A stretch of 5,652 bases of DNA, from assembly GCA_913774795.1 (NCBI GenBank), contig CAJYIL010000569.1, positions 1 to 5,652 on the forward strand, read 5' to 3'. Both the position numbers and the translations under genes were made by a program. Each line of letters begins with the position of its first letter. Position 1 is the stretch's first letter. Source of the stretch: Pseudobdellovibrionaceae bacterium. GTDB lineage: Bacteria; Bdellovibrionota; Bdellovibrionia; Bdellovibrionales; JAMPXM01. Positions 5,164 through 5,652 of the stretch are shown here, in pieces. Below the pieces are notes generated by a model. It ran no database searches. It saw only the letters and a program-made list of their open reading frames with translations, and was not told where the DNA came from.

Positions 5164-5652
5164 TTTTTGCGAGTCTCTTGAATGCCGACTCTGACAAGGG
5201 TCGGCAGGTGCGACTTCAAGAGATTGTAAAACTCGACGGCCAATTGTTCGCACGACGTGTTTGCGAAGAGAGTGTTCAAGTCGACGCCGTGATATTTGGA
5301 TTTGATCTCTCGATCGAGCACGCGGTCGAGCTGATCGCGATCGACCGCTAGCCCTGTTTTTTCATCGAATTCGCCCGCGACCGTGACTCGCACCCGGTAG
5401 TCGTGCCCGTGAGTCCCGTAACAAATTCCGTAATAACTTTTATTTTGCGCAGGCGACCACTTCGCGTTTTCCAAGTGATGCATTGAGCAGAGCTCGAACT
5501 CGCGCGTGAGTTCGAACCCTCGACGACGCACTGTTTTCGCGTGCGCATTCGCCCAAAGATCATCGGTCTCGAAGAGACGAATGCGGTTGAGGCTCAATGA
5601 AGGATGTTGGATCGCCAATTCCGCGCGGAGCTTCTCAAACAGGTATGCGGTG
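5124..5652 (-). CDS. Tandem PTPS/QueD-like protein, 5' part outside the window
   Basis: The family covers 6-pyruvoyltetrahydropterin synthase and 6-carboxytetrahydropterin synthase (QueD), zinc enzymes acting on dihydroneopterin triphosphate in biopterin or queuosine/deazapurine synthesis. The frame is open to the right edge, so a TTG at 5618 is not a convincing start. Residues here are numbered from that TTG. Codons before it plus the first 26 residues (Tyr-Leu-Phe-Glu-Lys-Leu-Arg-Ala-Glu, then Leu-Phe-Glu-Thr-Asp-Asp-Leu-Trp-Ala) read as the end of one PTPS domain. A second domain follows at about 34-153: Met-His-His (zinc His47 or 48), Cys66-x-x-x-His70-Gly-His72 (catalytic Cys and two zinc His), Gly-Glu-Phe-Asp, Val-Asp-Arg-Asp, Tyr-His110, Leu-Asn, Thr-Ser-Cys-Glu-x-Leu-Ala and Gln-Glu148-Thr. 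The usual Asp before the catalytic His is Tyr109. The 3' end overlaps the convergent gene by 40 bases. The exact reaction is uncertain. Confidence 0.82.
   Translation of the reverse strand, partial: TAYLFEKLRAELAIQHPSLSLNRIRLFETDDLWANAHAKTVRRRGFELTREFELCSMHHLENAKWSPAQNKSYYGICYGTHGHDYRVRVTVAGEFDEKTGLAVDRDQLDRVLDREIKSKYHGVDLNTLFANTSCEQLAVEFYNLLKSHLPTLVRVGIQETRKNYFEFPPAAGALV

Noticed and set aside
5591..5618. TTG at 5618 as the real start of the PTPS-like gene
   Set aside because: The codons upstream to the window edge remain open and encode recognisable PTPS-domain sequence, so the gene continues beyond the window.

Overview
The window is a gene-dense bacterial chromosomal stretch with nine protein-coding genes, the first and last of which reach or approach the window edges. 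There is no intergenic gap over about 100 bases, and I see no RNA gene, mobile element or CRISPR array. The DNA is moderately GC-rich, most genes have clear Shine-Dalgarno sites, and there are two signal peptides plus one lipobox, so the source is Gram-negative. The opening of the YebC protein, the tandem PTPS protein and the secreted Cys-repeat protein make me lean towards a Bdellovibrionota or deltaproteobacterial-type organism. That placement is inference from memory of families, not a search result.

Layout, left to right. (1) Plus strand: a YkgJ-like cysteine cluster protein (24-593) followed 35 bases later by sufE (629-1072). (2) Minus strand: yebC (1092-1793), convergent with sufE and divergent from the next gene. 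(3) Plus strand: a DUF455-type ferritin-like protein (1860-2630), then a small cysteine-containing lipoprotein (2675-2947). (4) Minus strand, an apparent two-gene operon: an RluF-like rRNA pseudouridine synthase (3617-4354), then 11 bases downstream a secreted protein built of four 29-residue Cys-bounded repeats (3012-3605), closed by a rho-independent terminator (2970-3003). (5) Plus strand: an exported protein of unknown function (4438-5163). (6) Minus strand, entering from the right edge: a tandem PTPS/QueD-like protein whose 3' end overlaps the previous gene tail to tail by 40 bases.

Functionally this is mostly housekeeping: Fe-S sulfur transfer (SufE), translation or rRNA modification (YebC, RluF-like), pterin or deazapurine chemistry (PTPS-like) and metal-binding proteins (YkgJ-like, DUF455). 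Three small or unknown envelope proteins are interspersed. I see no evidence for a defence system or other large new system. The least described items are the repeat protein, the tandem PTPS architecture with an altered catalytic triad in its second domain, and the YkgJ-like/SufE pairing.
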